This document shows positions 7,814 to 19,500 of a stretch of DNA of 64,000 nt, in pieces. The notes under the pieces were generated by a model. The model did not search any database, was not told the DNA's origin, and saw only the letters and a list, made by a program, of their open reading frames with translations. Source of the DNA: Agaricus subrufescens (lineage: Eukaryota > Basidiomycota > Agaricomycetes > Agaricales > Agaricaceae); NCBI GenBank assembly GCA_029945375.1, contig CM057058.1, forward strand, positions 1,426,001-1,490,000, given 5' to 3'. Each line of letters starts with the position of its first letter. Within the stretch, counting starts at the first letter, position 1. Made by a program: the position numbers and the translations under genes.

Positions 7814-10800
7814 ATGGACCGTCATATCACCTGTGAAATTTGTCACAAAAAACTTACTAAAGGATACGGTATGCACCGTAAAGCATGCGAACGGAAATTT
7901 CGCAATCAACAGTACACTGTGGCACATACCGGTACATCAACGACGAATGAAATCCAAGAAGCAGGTACGCATAAGAAAACAATGCTTGACAAGACACCTA
8001 CCTCTCATTTTCTGATAGCCGGCATACCTTTTCAAGCTGACAATTCCGTTCAACAACACGATTCGCCAATAGCGTTGAGTTATAGCTATTAACTACACAA
8101 CACGATCGTTGACTTATAAAATTAGGGATGATTCAAGCATCCCAGAGGTGTATGAGGTGGGTGGTGAAGATCAGGATCGTGAGGCGGATACACCACCAGT
8201 TGTCACTAATGGTATGCCTTCATTTAATGAATTTTACGGCTGGAAATCATCACTTATAGGATTCAGGATTTTATCCTTCAGGTGACCACATGGAATTGGT
8301 CCCTGAGGTTGATACAATTTATACGGAGTTCCATCCATCCTCAGGACTAGCTCCAAGGACTACACCACTTGAGGAATATAATCGGAAGTCCTTTCCAGAT
8401 CTGGAACCAGAGCAATCCCCCTGGGAACCTTTCCGAACGCGGATTGATTTTGAAGTTCTTGAGCTCGCGATGGAAATCGGGTTCAACCAAAAACAACTTG
8501 CTCACTATATTGATATCCTGCATAGAGTTCAGAACCATGGAATAAGTTACATTGAACAAGATAAGTTTACGGTCCAAAATGCGCAAGAAGCATTGTCGCT
8601 ATGGGACCTTGCTTCGCATCACCACGTGAAAGTGCGTACTGTTTTTGTACATTTTCTTCTTGCTGAGATGAGAAAAAATGGCTCCTTAAAACAGTTCACA
8701 ACTACGACAGTTTCTCACCAGTATGCAAAAGAGCCTGAGCCACGCGAGTTTGAGTTCCGGTATCAAGATCCATGGGAGTGGGCCCTACAAATAATCAAAG
8801 AACCTACTCTATGCAACCACATCGTTTGGGACCCTCAGAAAAATTATCGGTGGACTGGAGAAGCTTGGGAATGTTTCTATGATGAGCCGTGGTCGGGTGA
8901 TAGCTGGTGGTGTGCTCAGGTAATGTTGCTCTGTGATACTATCTTTGCGCACCAATCTTCTACTTGCAACCATTATATTTTCATATAGAGTTTGCTTCCA
9001 GATAACGCACCACAGGGCTCCAAACTTGTGAGCTTTATTCTGTATGCCAATAAGAGCAAATTGTCTTCGTTTGGCACTGCAATGGGACATCCAGTCATAG
9101 CTCGTCTTGGTAATCTACCAGTAGAAATACGGAATGTTGATGGAATACTAGGTGGCGGGTGCGTGGTTGGGTGGCTACCTATCGTAAAAATTTGTTATTC
9201 TAGATTTCTAACCATGCACTGACATATTACCATCAAGGTGAAGGATGATTCATTGGAATCAGGAAAAACTGGCTTCGTAAACTTCAAGAATGCTATATAC
9301 CACGAAGCCTTCAAGATTTTCCTTGAAAAAATCACCCAATACTCACACATCAGCTCGAACACAAAATGCGGAGATGGGATGTTCCGTGTACTATGGCCGT
9401 TTGTTCTCATGCTCTCTGCTGACTATGAGGAATTGTAAGTATTGGTCCCTTCTATTCTTTTCCCGGTATCTGATCATCACTCACAATCAATCAACTATCC
9501 CTTCTCGGGCATCTGATCGATGTCCGAACTCTGAAATAAGCACAACAATGGCTCTTCTTCGTGGTGTTAAGGCAAAGTTTCCCTGTCCGATCTGCCTTGT
9601 ACCACGAGATTTTCAATGGGATCTATCTCAAACATTTACCCTGCGTACAGAAGACGATTCAAAGGCTCAACTCCAGAAGGCAATGAAAGAAACAACCATG
9701 GAAAAGCGAGATGAAATTCTGAAATTGCGCAGTATGCACCCTGTTGAAGTATTGTCTATCCATTCGTACATCTAAAATGCTAGGCTGAAATTCCTATTGT
9801 AGAACACTTTTTGGTCCGTCAATTTGACGGATGTTCATTCAGCCATTTCCTATGACTGTCTGCATTCCGACGATAATGGACTATGGGAAGATCATCTTTT
9901 CCCGCTGTTCAAACTGATTATTAAGGCTTTAGGACGAAAGAGCGTTGCATCCGTTGACAACTGGTAAGCCTTGATTAATCTTATTTCCAGACACACGGTA
10001 GTTAATTCATATTCTTAGCTTTGATCTAGTACCTCGGTGGAGTAACTTGAACCATTTCGAGTCAGTGATGAACATCACTTTCAACGATGGATCAAAAAAT
10101 AGAGATATATCAAAGGTATCTCTTTGTTTGACTTGGTAATGAGATGATGACACTAAAGATTTAAACAATAGATATTTCTGTATGCAGCGCAATCAGAACT
10201 CACTCGTGATTGCAACTCAGAAGGCTATCATCTGATGTGTTGTCTCCGGCATTATCTTAATGTCAGGATGTATGCTGAATTCGATCTGCACACTGAAGAC
10301 ACGCTTTTGACTGCGGAGGCTGAACTCAGTCAAAAATTTCATTCCGCTCTATTGGTACGTCATGCTTGTAAACGTATATAATTTTAAGTGGAAGCTTGTT
10401 TGCTATAGCGATATCTCACCTTTGTCAATGCCCCCGAAATACAAGCTCAGCAAGGACCTGCTACGCTAGAGACTCAACAAACTCTATCTGAGAGCATCAA
10501 CCCGCAAAAATCGTGGAACTTCCCAAAGATCCACCTCTGGAAACATCTTTTCCATGACGTACATGAAAAAGGTGTTACTCGAAATTACAGTACAAAGCCA
10601 AACAAAAAGATGCACGGCCCGATTCGCAAGATCTATCTTCGGCGCACAAACTTCAAGGATTTTGATGATCAGGTTAGTGTGAGAATTGCGTCCTTTGGAT
10701 CTAATATGTCACTGATCCATATCAATGAAAAACATTAACGACGTCCAGATCTTAAACGCAAATCAGCATATTGCGGTGGCAGGAATCATTCGTAGCAAGA

Positions 10801-11625
10801 TAGACATATTGGATGGCTATATTGCATCCAAGAACGCAAATAAAGACGACAACGCATTAGAGCCGACTGAAGATGATATAGATTCGCAGATGGGCGCCGC
10901 ATTTTTCATTGATCCCCAGTATACTGACTACCGAAAACTTGCTTCACCTAACCCGATTTGTACCTTCAAGACTTTTCTAACCACTCATGACTCTGATCCG
11001 GCTTTTCAACCGTTCCATGAGAAGCTAACGAAGTTTCTCAAATGGTTTCTTCCCCAATGTGGAGTTCCGATACAGCAAAGGAACTTCAGATTGAATCTCT
11101 CAGATCAAGTACGTCTCAAGTCTGACATTTATATGCATAATGCTCCTACTCAAACACCAACTGTAGATGACTGAATATCGTTATCTCAGAGTCACATATA
11201 CGTGCTCTGCAGACTGGACCCTGAAGGTTGATCATTTACGGTGCAACCCCTCCTTTTTTGGCCGTCCACGTCATGACTGTGTTATCATAAACGGCGATCC
11301 CGACATTTTCTGGGCGCAATTGCTGGCACTTTTTTCTTTTACCGTTAACGGAATCAAACTGTCATTAGCCTATGTGCAGCCCTATGAGCCGCTTTATCAG
11401 CATGCCACTCGTGCTGCTACCGACAGTGAACTAGAGCTTTTGAGAGTTCGCAAAAAGCCTCCGAAAGAAGCTATGTTCATATCTGTCTACTCAATCTTAC
11501 GAGGCACTGTCTTGATTCCTTCAAGGGGAGACATCACTGGTGGTCCAGGAGCTGCTGATTACTTTGTCTTTGATCTTCTGGACGCTGATATGTTTTTACG
11601 TTGTCGGGAAATTCTGAAACGGTAA
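7814..11625 (+). CDS. Plavaka transposase, multi-exon
   Basis: Predicted DDE-type transposase of the Plavaka family, which is widespread in Agaricomycetes. The N-terminus has a zinc-finger-like C-x2-C...H-x3-C (CEICHKKL, MHRKAC). The core shows LPDNAPQGSKLVSFILYANK, GNLPVEIRN, CGDGMFRVLWPFV, KFPCPICLVPRD, NTFWSVNLTDVHSA, NLNHFESVMNITFNDG and KSWNFPKIHLWKHLF, in the order usual for the family. My exons: 7814-7962, 8017-8069, 8127-8212, about 8260-8919, 8989-9183, 9238-9434, 9541-9748, 9803-9963, 10019-10115, 10188-10354, 10409-10672, 10749-11108, 11167-11625. The internal borders from 8919 onward keep frame with GT-AG introns of about 52-105 nt; the first three exons and the 3' end are less sure (a splice at 11622 is possible). 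It looks intact. Confidence 0.85.
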
Positions 11626-12243
11626 GCATACATGTAAAATTCAATTCATCTGAATGTACATTAACGTCTTTCAGCCTCGAAATTTGACAAGCGTAGCATT
11701 TTGTGAACTCACAACTTGTGCATGTGTGTATCACGTTGAGCCGGTGTGGTCACGACATGATATATGAGTGTTAATTACAATTTTAGATACCGTATTGTGT
11801 AATCAAATTGCTGGTGAAGGAGAGCTATGAACTGGACAATAAATTTGTACATAATATATGATTCATTTGAAACGTAGAACTGCTACACATGTCTTTGAAA
11901 CAAGCATGTGCATCAAGAATGAGATCATTTACGGTGTGGTTCTCGGGAGCGTAGCTTGCCTAGCGTCATGTATGTTCAATATTCAATAGCATCTACCTGC
12001 CATGAGGAAATTTAATTATCTATCGGCACCTTTAAGTCACTGGCACACTGGTAAGGATCGCAAGTGCTAACCGCTGAGCATATACCTACTGTTGTTGTAC
12101 CATGACACGACGAATGAGAAAAATCATCATTAATCATATTTTGTCCCACTTATAAGAACCGAGTTGCCACCAACTGGCAATATCGGTTCTTCAACTTTAT
12201 TCCTCATTCGCTCTTCAACGTTTCAATTGAATCTTTTGTCATA

Positions 12244-14153
12244 ATGGCCCAGCATCGTCCTGACACCTTGGAAACACCTGCCGGTTCTCAAGGTGGAACC
12301 ACAGAAGGCCGTGACTCCATGCTGCAGTCTGTAAGGGCGTCTCAACATCAATGTATATGTAATATGTTAACACCGTATCATCCAGGGTCTCCTACATGCC
12401 CAAGCAGAGTTAGACACTGCAAACGAAGACAACTCTCACCTTCGTCGAGAGAATGCCGTGTTGAAGGCTCAGGTGAACACTCTACCCCGTGCCTCTGGCA
12501 ATAGCCGATCTCCTTTTCTGGGTCCATTGACCATCGACAGCAAGAAAAAACTTCAAAATATCGCGAATCAGTGGATGTACTTCGAAGACCCTTGGCTCTC
12601 ACAGGCAGTATTCGGACAGGCTCGTCCCGACCCAAGCGAGATACTTCCCGTAAAGGAGCGCTACAAGGACAACGAGGCCCTCTTGACTTATCTTACAGAC
12701 ATGCTATATCGTTATGTGCCTGCGAGATTCCATGATCTGATCGAAAACTACGAGAGCTTCGGAAGCAATGTACGTTTTATCTCAGTTTCATCTTTTACAT
12801 CTATTTGATATCAATTGTTCATTGCACTATCAGTTTGTCAAGCAAGTCAAGAGCCAGCGATCAGTCGCAATCTTCAAGCTCCACTCCATCACTCCTGCCA
12901 TCTTTTCTGAGCACCCTGATATCCAATCTGATGTTTGGAATTCTATCGAAACTCGTAGTAACAATGACATATGCAGGCGACTTTATTTGACTGAGGATGA
13001 GGAGAGCGGAGAACTAGTATTCAATGCTCTCCTTGCCCCTATTATCTATGCGCAGAGTGAAGTGAGTATCGATGGGATTTTTCAGAACGAGGCACTCTTT
13101 TCGGTATGTAATATTAATCATTCTATCAATTACGGCTAACAACTATATCTAACTGATCAGATTGGGATCTGTACTCTATATGGGCCAACTGCCATTCGAG
13201 ATGGTAAATTTGCAAAAAACAGTCTTGGGTGCAAGTGCAAGAAAAACTCAGTCACTGCCGGCTTCATTGCATGGGCCTGTATTGCTGTACGTATCTATCT
13301 AACTATTTTATGACTATTTCAATGATTGCTCCAATCATTAGGCAATACATTTACTTTCCCATGACTTCCCTTTCGAGGAAGTTGGGAAAAAAACAGGCAT
13401 CGATTACGGTAGCACTTTTAATGAGTACAAGCAACGTATTGAAGCACATCAAGATTCAGCTCTATTTCAGATGATTTTAGCAAAGTGGAACCAACGCCTC
13501 AAACTTGGAGTCGAGAGCGCTGTGCAACCGGTCGAAGGCCATGGTTCTAATTCTAAAGACTACGCCAGGGTCAATGCCCGTGCAGCATCAATCGATGCTG
13601 CATTATCAGAAGTTACGGCTAATCTATCGATTTCGTCTACAAGACAAGGTACATTTTCTATCAGTTCTTTCTGATGGAAGGACATAGTGTACTAATTTAG
13701 TTTATTAATAGTTCCACAAATGTCTTCGACTTCGACTTCAATTTCCCTGGGTGCCCCGTCCCTCAGCTCAGCCAGCGGAGTCTGTCAACCAACCATTTCC
13801 AGGGGACAACTGTCATCCATGCCACCTTCCTCCACCAACTCCATTCCACCTCAAACTACTACACTTTCTGCTCGACGTGATGCCGCTTTTACTATTCCTA
13901 TTCCCACACCCGTGGGTGTTGTTTCATTTAATCAGGGGGATGATGATGAGGGAGATGAAAGTGACGATCGTACTAATCTTACACTAGACTCTCATCCCCA
14001 GACGGTTCCCACAACTGTCACTCCCGCTGATATAAATGAAGTAACCTCATCTAACCATATACTCAACAAGACCACCCAGCAAGGCGGTTTTAAGGGCTCC
14101 CGAGCCAAGAAAGGCAGGGAAGCCATCCCACTTCGCCGTAGTAGCCGTAAATA
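12244..14153 (+). CDS. Plavaka-associated second protein, unknown function
   Basis: Multi-exon gene downstream of the transposase on the same strand, inside the terminal repeats. Exons by eye: 12244-12327, from about 12387 to 12769, 12832-13103, 13161-13286, 13342-13650 and from 13712 to the stop at 14153, all joined in frame by GT-AG introns of 55-63 nt. The product has a short coiled-coil-like N-terminus (TANEDNSHLRRENAVLKAQV), a central globular part with PWLSQAVFGQARPDPSE, MLYRYVPARFHDLIENY and FNALLAPIIYAQSE, and a Ser/Thr/Pro-rich tail ending in basic RRSSRK. I do not recognise a catalytic motif. It recalls an abundant agaricomycete family of unknown function (possibly DUF6698), which I could not check. 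It may be a helper or DNA-binding partner of the transposase. Confidence 0.7.
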
Positions 14154-14265
14154 GCCCTTCTTAGCTTTTTGTGATCATTGCACTAGTAATTGATCTTATC
14201 ATTTGATTGATGTTACTGATATGTGAGTTGCCTATATGAGGCTGTTAGTTTTGGTGTATAGAAAA

Positions 14266-14349
14266 GGTATTATAGTATAATGGTTTTATTGAGTGTTAGC
14301 TTACACTAGGTAGTCAAGCAGTCGTGAGTTCGAATCCTGTACATTACAA
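14266..14349 (+). ncRNA. tRNA-like sequence, possible SINE head
   Basis: TAGTATAATGG fits the A-box and GAGTTCGAATCC fits the B-box of RNA polymerase III, spaced as in a tRNA. A 5-bp anticodon-like stem AGTGT/ACACT surrounds a short loop. The acceptor and T stems do not pair well, so this is a degenerate tRNA or tRNA-derived repeat rather than a working tRNA. It lies near the right end of the Plavaka element. Confidence 0.35.
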
Positions 14350-14684
14350 TAAATAATAAGCACACCCTATAGTATAATATGTAATCACGATTATAATATG
14401 AACACGACCAAATAATACAAGCCTAGAATAAATAGAATAGAATAAATCAACCGGAGTAAAAAAACTCTGGCAATCATTTTTGGGCGCACCGTTAACTTAT
14501 AATACATTTTAAGGGGCATCCTTAAAAGGCTCTGATATTGAATTATCATCCAGGATCCTTCCTATTTAAGGTGCTCCTCGACCTTTTAAGGCCTTATAAT
14601 GGGTGACGTTATAAGCGATCGTTTTCCTTTTAATGCTTAGCACGCTTTCAGGCATTATAAGGACTTATAACGTGATTTAGGTTT

Positions 14685-14713
14685 TTCCGACATAGCCAAA
14701 CCTTTTGCTGATG
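14685..14713 (-). repeat. Plavaka right terminal inverted repeat
   Basis: 29 bases from TTCCGACATAGCC to GCTGATG, the uninterrupted form of the terminal repeat. TA follows at 14714-14715. Confidence 0.85.
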
Positions 14714-14987
14714 TATGCATGTTTACTAAGGACTCCTTCTGCAGACCACTGTTTTACTTGTATGTTTCACAATACCCTTTACAACTATGAGGTTCTCTGT
14801 TGAGTATATAAACCCTACATGTATTCCATAGAATATCAGTTCAGTTTCTCTCTCTCATTTGCTCTACTAGCTTTACCAAGCTCTACAACCTCTATCTTCC
14901 ACCTGCAATCCTCCTACTGTCTAGGAATCATAGCAATGTGAGTCTATCTGTCTCCATGCTGCAGGTAGCAGCACTGCTTTATCAACA
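14714..14987 (+). repeat. Copia-B family LTR, right piece
   Basis: Continues the LTR broken at 7442 (TATGCATGTTTACTAAGG onward) and ends ATCAACA at 14987. It has a TATATAAACC promoter-like site near 14805. It matches the minus strand of 55369-55760 with moderate divergence. Confidence 0.85.
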
Positions 14988-15224
14988 GGTTATGGGCCCT
15001 GCAATTGCTCTCACCTTTCTGGCTCCAGAAACGATCTGTGGATCTATTTTAGATCTCACTTCTCTGAAGCTTGAGTTCTATATTTATCCCAATCTCTTGC
15101 TGTTGAAACAAGTTGATAGCCTTTGTTGGATTCTATATATAACCTTAGATAGAGTTTGTCGTACCCTAGATTACATTTACTGACTGCTGGGTTGCAGGGC
15201 CGCAAACAGAATCTCTGTCAACGC
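14988..15224 (+). mobile_element. Copia-B family primer site, leader and start of gag (fragment)
   Basis: GGTTATGGGCCC at 14988-14999 is the primer site. The following 200 bases match the leader at about 55145-55356 (minus strand), including the gag start segment CGCAAACAGAATCTCTGTC. The copy is cut at 15224 by a gypsy LTR. The rest of this element is not seen next to it. Confidence 0.75.
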
Positions 15225-16594
15225 TGTTATGGCCCCAGCCATTTTACGCGTGAAAATATATGTTTAAGGCAGTTAGGTGTACATATTAAGTTTGAGAATG
15301 AACAATCGGTCACCCAGTTAGAGATAAGCTCAGTCGAGGATATGTGTGAAGAGAGGTTGACCTAGGGGACAGTCGAGATTGCATCCGCGATTCCTAGCAG
15401 GAAAACTGTACTGCTAGGGGAAATATAATCGCATTCGAGGACTTAAAATGGAAGTCTCAAGACTGAGTCTAAGGAGACTTTGCTGGGAATTATCATCGAG
15501 GTTGGCTATGGGATGGCTCGAGGACTTAGCAGAACGCGGTTCCTTCAGCAGACCTTATGCTAGACCGAAACTATAACTACTACCTGCCTAATAAGGAAAG
15601 GGCTAGGAAGTAGACAACTCACACATGTTGAGACTGAATAAATCTGAAGCGAGACTGTTGGAATTGTTGGTCGAGACTCTGGATCCGGCAGTAATAGTGA
15701 TAATCTTGAAGCAACTAAAGGTGAGATAGAAGCTGAGTCTAATTGAGGACATCTTATTGACGGGTTAATCAGTGGGGGATGTGCCTCGAGAGTTTCTAGA
15801 CTAGGGTCTAGGGTTAGAAGCTCATTAGCCAATGAGGAGTGGAAGATTAGACAAGTGCGATGTTCAGTCAAGGAGACTGAATAGTCAAGACTGTTGATTG
15901 GTGGAGAAAGATGAGTCGAGGAGACTATACCCATTCAGCACTGGATACGGACTTGGTTATCTGTTTCATATTTGTTTATTTTGTCTCAGTTTTTTTTATT
16001 GTGTATTGTATATAGTCGCCAGTCGAGGACGAGGTTTGGGATCAAATCTTTGCCCAAGCGCTGTGTGAGTGAAATCAAGTTTGGTTAAACTTCACAGTGT
16101 TCTAAGCATTTCTTAAGTTCTTTCTCGACTCGGAAAGTCTTGTGTTCTGCTTGAGAGAGTATCTTCACTAGTCTAATAGGATCGCGATAGCATTCGGTGC
16201 TAGCTTGACTTGTCTTGCAGTCTGTCTCAAAGTGCAAAGGCAGGTCAAGGCTCTCCGAGTTTGTTGAGGCATCACTAGCACGGACTCACTACCCCTCCTA
16301 GATAGGTGTCTAATCCATTCTATTGAGGACAGTCATCACGAGCTTAGCCACTCATTGCGAAGGTTCTAATCAAAACGGCATAGGTCTGGAAGAGGTTTCT
16401 ATTCAGTCGAGACTGGTTTCACATTTCTATTCTACCCCTATTTGCATTTAATACTTAATTGAGACTCTTACTTTCACTTTCTTTCTGATTTATTCTCCCC
16501 ATGAACCGCACTCAAGACTTGGTGTAATTCAAAGGGTTGCATTCGCATTTGATTTTATATTTTATATTTTATTTTCCACATTTACACCGATCTA
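15225..16594 (+). repeat. Gypsy-1 family LTR, copy A
   Basis: It begins TGTTATGGCCCCAGC and ends TTACACCGATCTA, about 1370 bp. It matches LTR copies at 29879-31193 and 41854-43233, which lie in the opposite orientation. It lacks the last about 11 bases (GTCTCTTCA) present in the other two. Dense in TCGAG/CTCGA motifs. It directly abuts the minus-strand gypsy gag-pol remnant, so it is inverted relative to that element. Confidence 0.8.
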
Positions 16595-19500
16595 CTGCAT
16601 CAAACTTTCTTTGGATGATCCTGCACACCTCATCATAAACCACAGGTGGGATTCTTAAGTTCCTCAGAACCCAAGGTGTATGAGGCACAGTAGGAATCCC
16701 AACTGAAGGGAAATATTCTTTCTTGAAACTCCCCCTCTCTGAGTCATCCCACACAAACGCTTCATTTTGCACTGCAATTAACCAGTGCATCAATCTAACC
16801 TCGTCGGGCCATAAAAACCCATCACTATGCACTTTATCCATCTTTAACATTTGCTCCTTGGTATACCTTCCTGTTGGTATGAACCCCAGCGGCCTGCTCA
16901 GTAGTTCTGGCATATCTTTTAGAGGATCTCCGATAATATTTCTAACAATTCAAAATTTATCTGGTACTTCCCCTAGGACAGGCCTGACTTTCAGCACAAC
17001 TGCTTATACTTCTTGGCCAGACAGTGCACTAATTCTTGAGGATCACCTGGTTCCTCCAACTCTTCCACTGCAACTGATTTATTTCTCAAGTCATGTGGTC
17101 TTGACAGTATATTTAGGTATTGCTCAAATGTCTTCTTCTCATCCAAGTCCCCTTTTCTCTCCAACCTCTTTGCTAGATATAAGAGTTTGAGTTCATCTGT
17201 AGTATATGCTTCAGTCTCGATAGGCAAATACTCTGATATACTAGCTTCTCCGTTTTCATCCACTTCAATTACACAAGCCACCTCTCCTCTATCCCACTCA
17301 TTGGAATCCTCGAGGCAACTTAAAAATTTACTGCTGGCCGAGAGGGAAGTTGTCCTCGACCATAAGTTGGAATACACATCGAGGCTTTAGTCTCGGGATT
17401 TTTCAAATTGAGATACTGTCTTCCATCTTGGTGATTTACAACCTCGCTTGCTGTAACCAAGTCAAAAGGACGACCCAGCAGGACTTGATATGGTGCCCTC
17501 TCGACTATGTGCACCTGAAGCTGTACTGTTAGATCCCCTAAGGTAAATGGCACATTCTTGGCTAGGCCACATGTCCGAGAAACCTGCCTGTTGGCCAATT
17601 GCATGTTAATTTGCAGGCTCGGATCCCAACTGAGTTTACAGTCCGTGGCAGCCTTCCTCGACATCATCACAACTTGTGACCCACTATCTAACAGTGCCTC
17701 TTCCTCTTGGACACCATTAATCAGCGTTGAAATGACCATCAATTCAGCTACATCCTTTGCTGAGAGACGATCCTGCTCTGCTATTGCAAATATCATAGTC
17801 CTTGACTCTTCTGCTGAGTATTGATTCAATAATTGCAGTACCAGGTCTTTCCCTGTAAACATATCCTCGACCCCACTAGTCTCAACTGATCCCCCAGTAC
17901 TCATTAATAAGTTTACATCAATGACTCTACAGGATCCACTGTCCTCATCTTCTGAGTTGGTGTTCTCCTCTGTCTCGATTGACTTCGGTGTAGAGGTTGT
18001 AAATGAAACATTAAGGGTGTAGCTAGTTTAATAAATACACCACACTTCACTAACTAGTACTCGTAAATGCAAGTTCGTGGGGAGATATTCAAGAGAAAAG
18101 GTTAATAAAGAAGGAATTCCAAATCAAATAATCCTCAAACTTGTTCTAGCTACGAACAGGTTGAAGGGCTACGTGAACTTTGAACTCTAGCTACTGCGCT
18201 GTAGCCAAGCTAAGTCGCACCAATGACATTTAATGAAGAGCTGCGATGATCTAACTCGCTAGTTATCCACCGACTCCGCAATTACAACTCAAGCTAGCAC
18301 CGACTTACACCTCCAGTGGATATAAGCATGCGATGATAGCCTAGCTAGTCTCTTAAACTATCGTACCACTGGCAACTTAGTGAATTCTCTGAACGGGTAG
18401 CGTCTCTGACGTGAACTGCTGAACTAGTCTGGGTTTTTCTAGAAGCTCTCTCACAAGCTAGTTGTTATTCACTTATTAGATCGCTACTTTACAAATCACG
18501 ATCCTCAAAGCTAGACACGGGCAGGAGATTGCTTGCCTTTCTTGACACTAGCTAGAGGGTTTTTATATTCACATTATGCATACAAATATTAACAAAGTAG
18601 TTCTACTATTACTAAGGGTATCATATGGACTGGGCTGAGGGTATGGATAGATCCTATCTGCACCAATAATCATGGTTGGAGCAGATGCTGCCTGACGTCG
18701 CTTAGCACCTTACCCCTTCTAGCTAACAATGGTAGCTAGTCTTCATTGTGCTACCCCTGGCATCCACATGAGTACGTTGTCAGGTTTCAGAATGCTGAAG
18801 GCCGCTTGGCTGAATGTTCTACCCATTCAGATTCGTTATCAATATGTGATGAGAATCCTAATCAGTGATATGTCCGGCTAGCTAGTGGGTCCATGATAAT
18901 CTGATGGGATTTCAGCTCGCTAGTTTGCGTGATAGCTGTTCCCTATCTGAGCCGATGTCTTCTGCGGGTCAACTGCTTAGAATAGTATATCTCTGGATGA
19001 GTGATCTGTAGTTTAGCTAAGCATAAATTGATGTTTTGTCTAGGTAGCTAGAGCGTCACCGTTGTATTTCGGCCTAGCTAGTTGTCATCCCCAGATCTAA
19101 TGCCTCTACTCGGATCATTCCTGGTAGCTAGTGACTATATTTGCCTTACACGGTACAGTTTTCCCGTATAAGAGTCAAGGCTGGTTTATTAGACTACGAG
19201 ATATACTATGGAGGTGTCGAGAGATGCCTAGGTTCTGACCCTGCACCTTAGCTAGTGGGTGTTATACCCTTGTAAATACTAGCTAGTACATTTCTATGCG
19301 TAAAACAGTGCGGGCCGTATCATCGGTACCTGTGCCACTACCTCCTCGATGACTGATACTTCACCAGTAGGTACTCTCTTTTTTGAGATGAGTCCCTTCA
19401 TAGCTTTGCGCAGTTGAGGGGCCAACGCAAGGAGTTCTTTCTGTGTGATCGTTATATGATTCCCTTCAAATCTCGATAAAAGTTCTGCTACATCTACACC

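Larger units (their letters stand above)
7443..14713 (+). mobile_element. Plavaka-type DNA transposon, two genes
   Basis: A 7.27-kb element inserted in a copia LTR. The right end (14685-14713) reads TTCCGACA followed by TAGCCAAACC and ends GCTGATG. The left end (7443-7463 plus 7544-7551) is its exact inverted complement once a 78-bp hairpin and one TA are removed, giving a 29-bp terminal inverted repeat. TA flanks both ends; comparison with the uninterrupted LTR at 55 kb fits a TA duplication, although the palindromic end leaves a zero-duplication reading possible. Subterminal regions are rich in TTATAAG motifs. It encodes a Plavaka transposase and a second multi-exon protein. Confidence 0.85.

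Noticed and set aside
14266..14349. Functional tRNA gene
   Set aside because: Acceptor and T stems do not pair; only the Pol III boxes are good.
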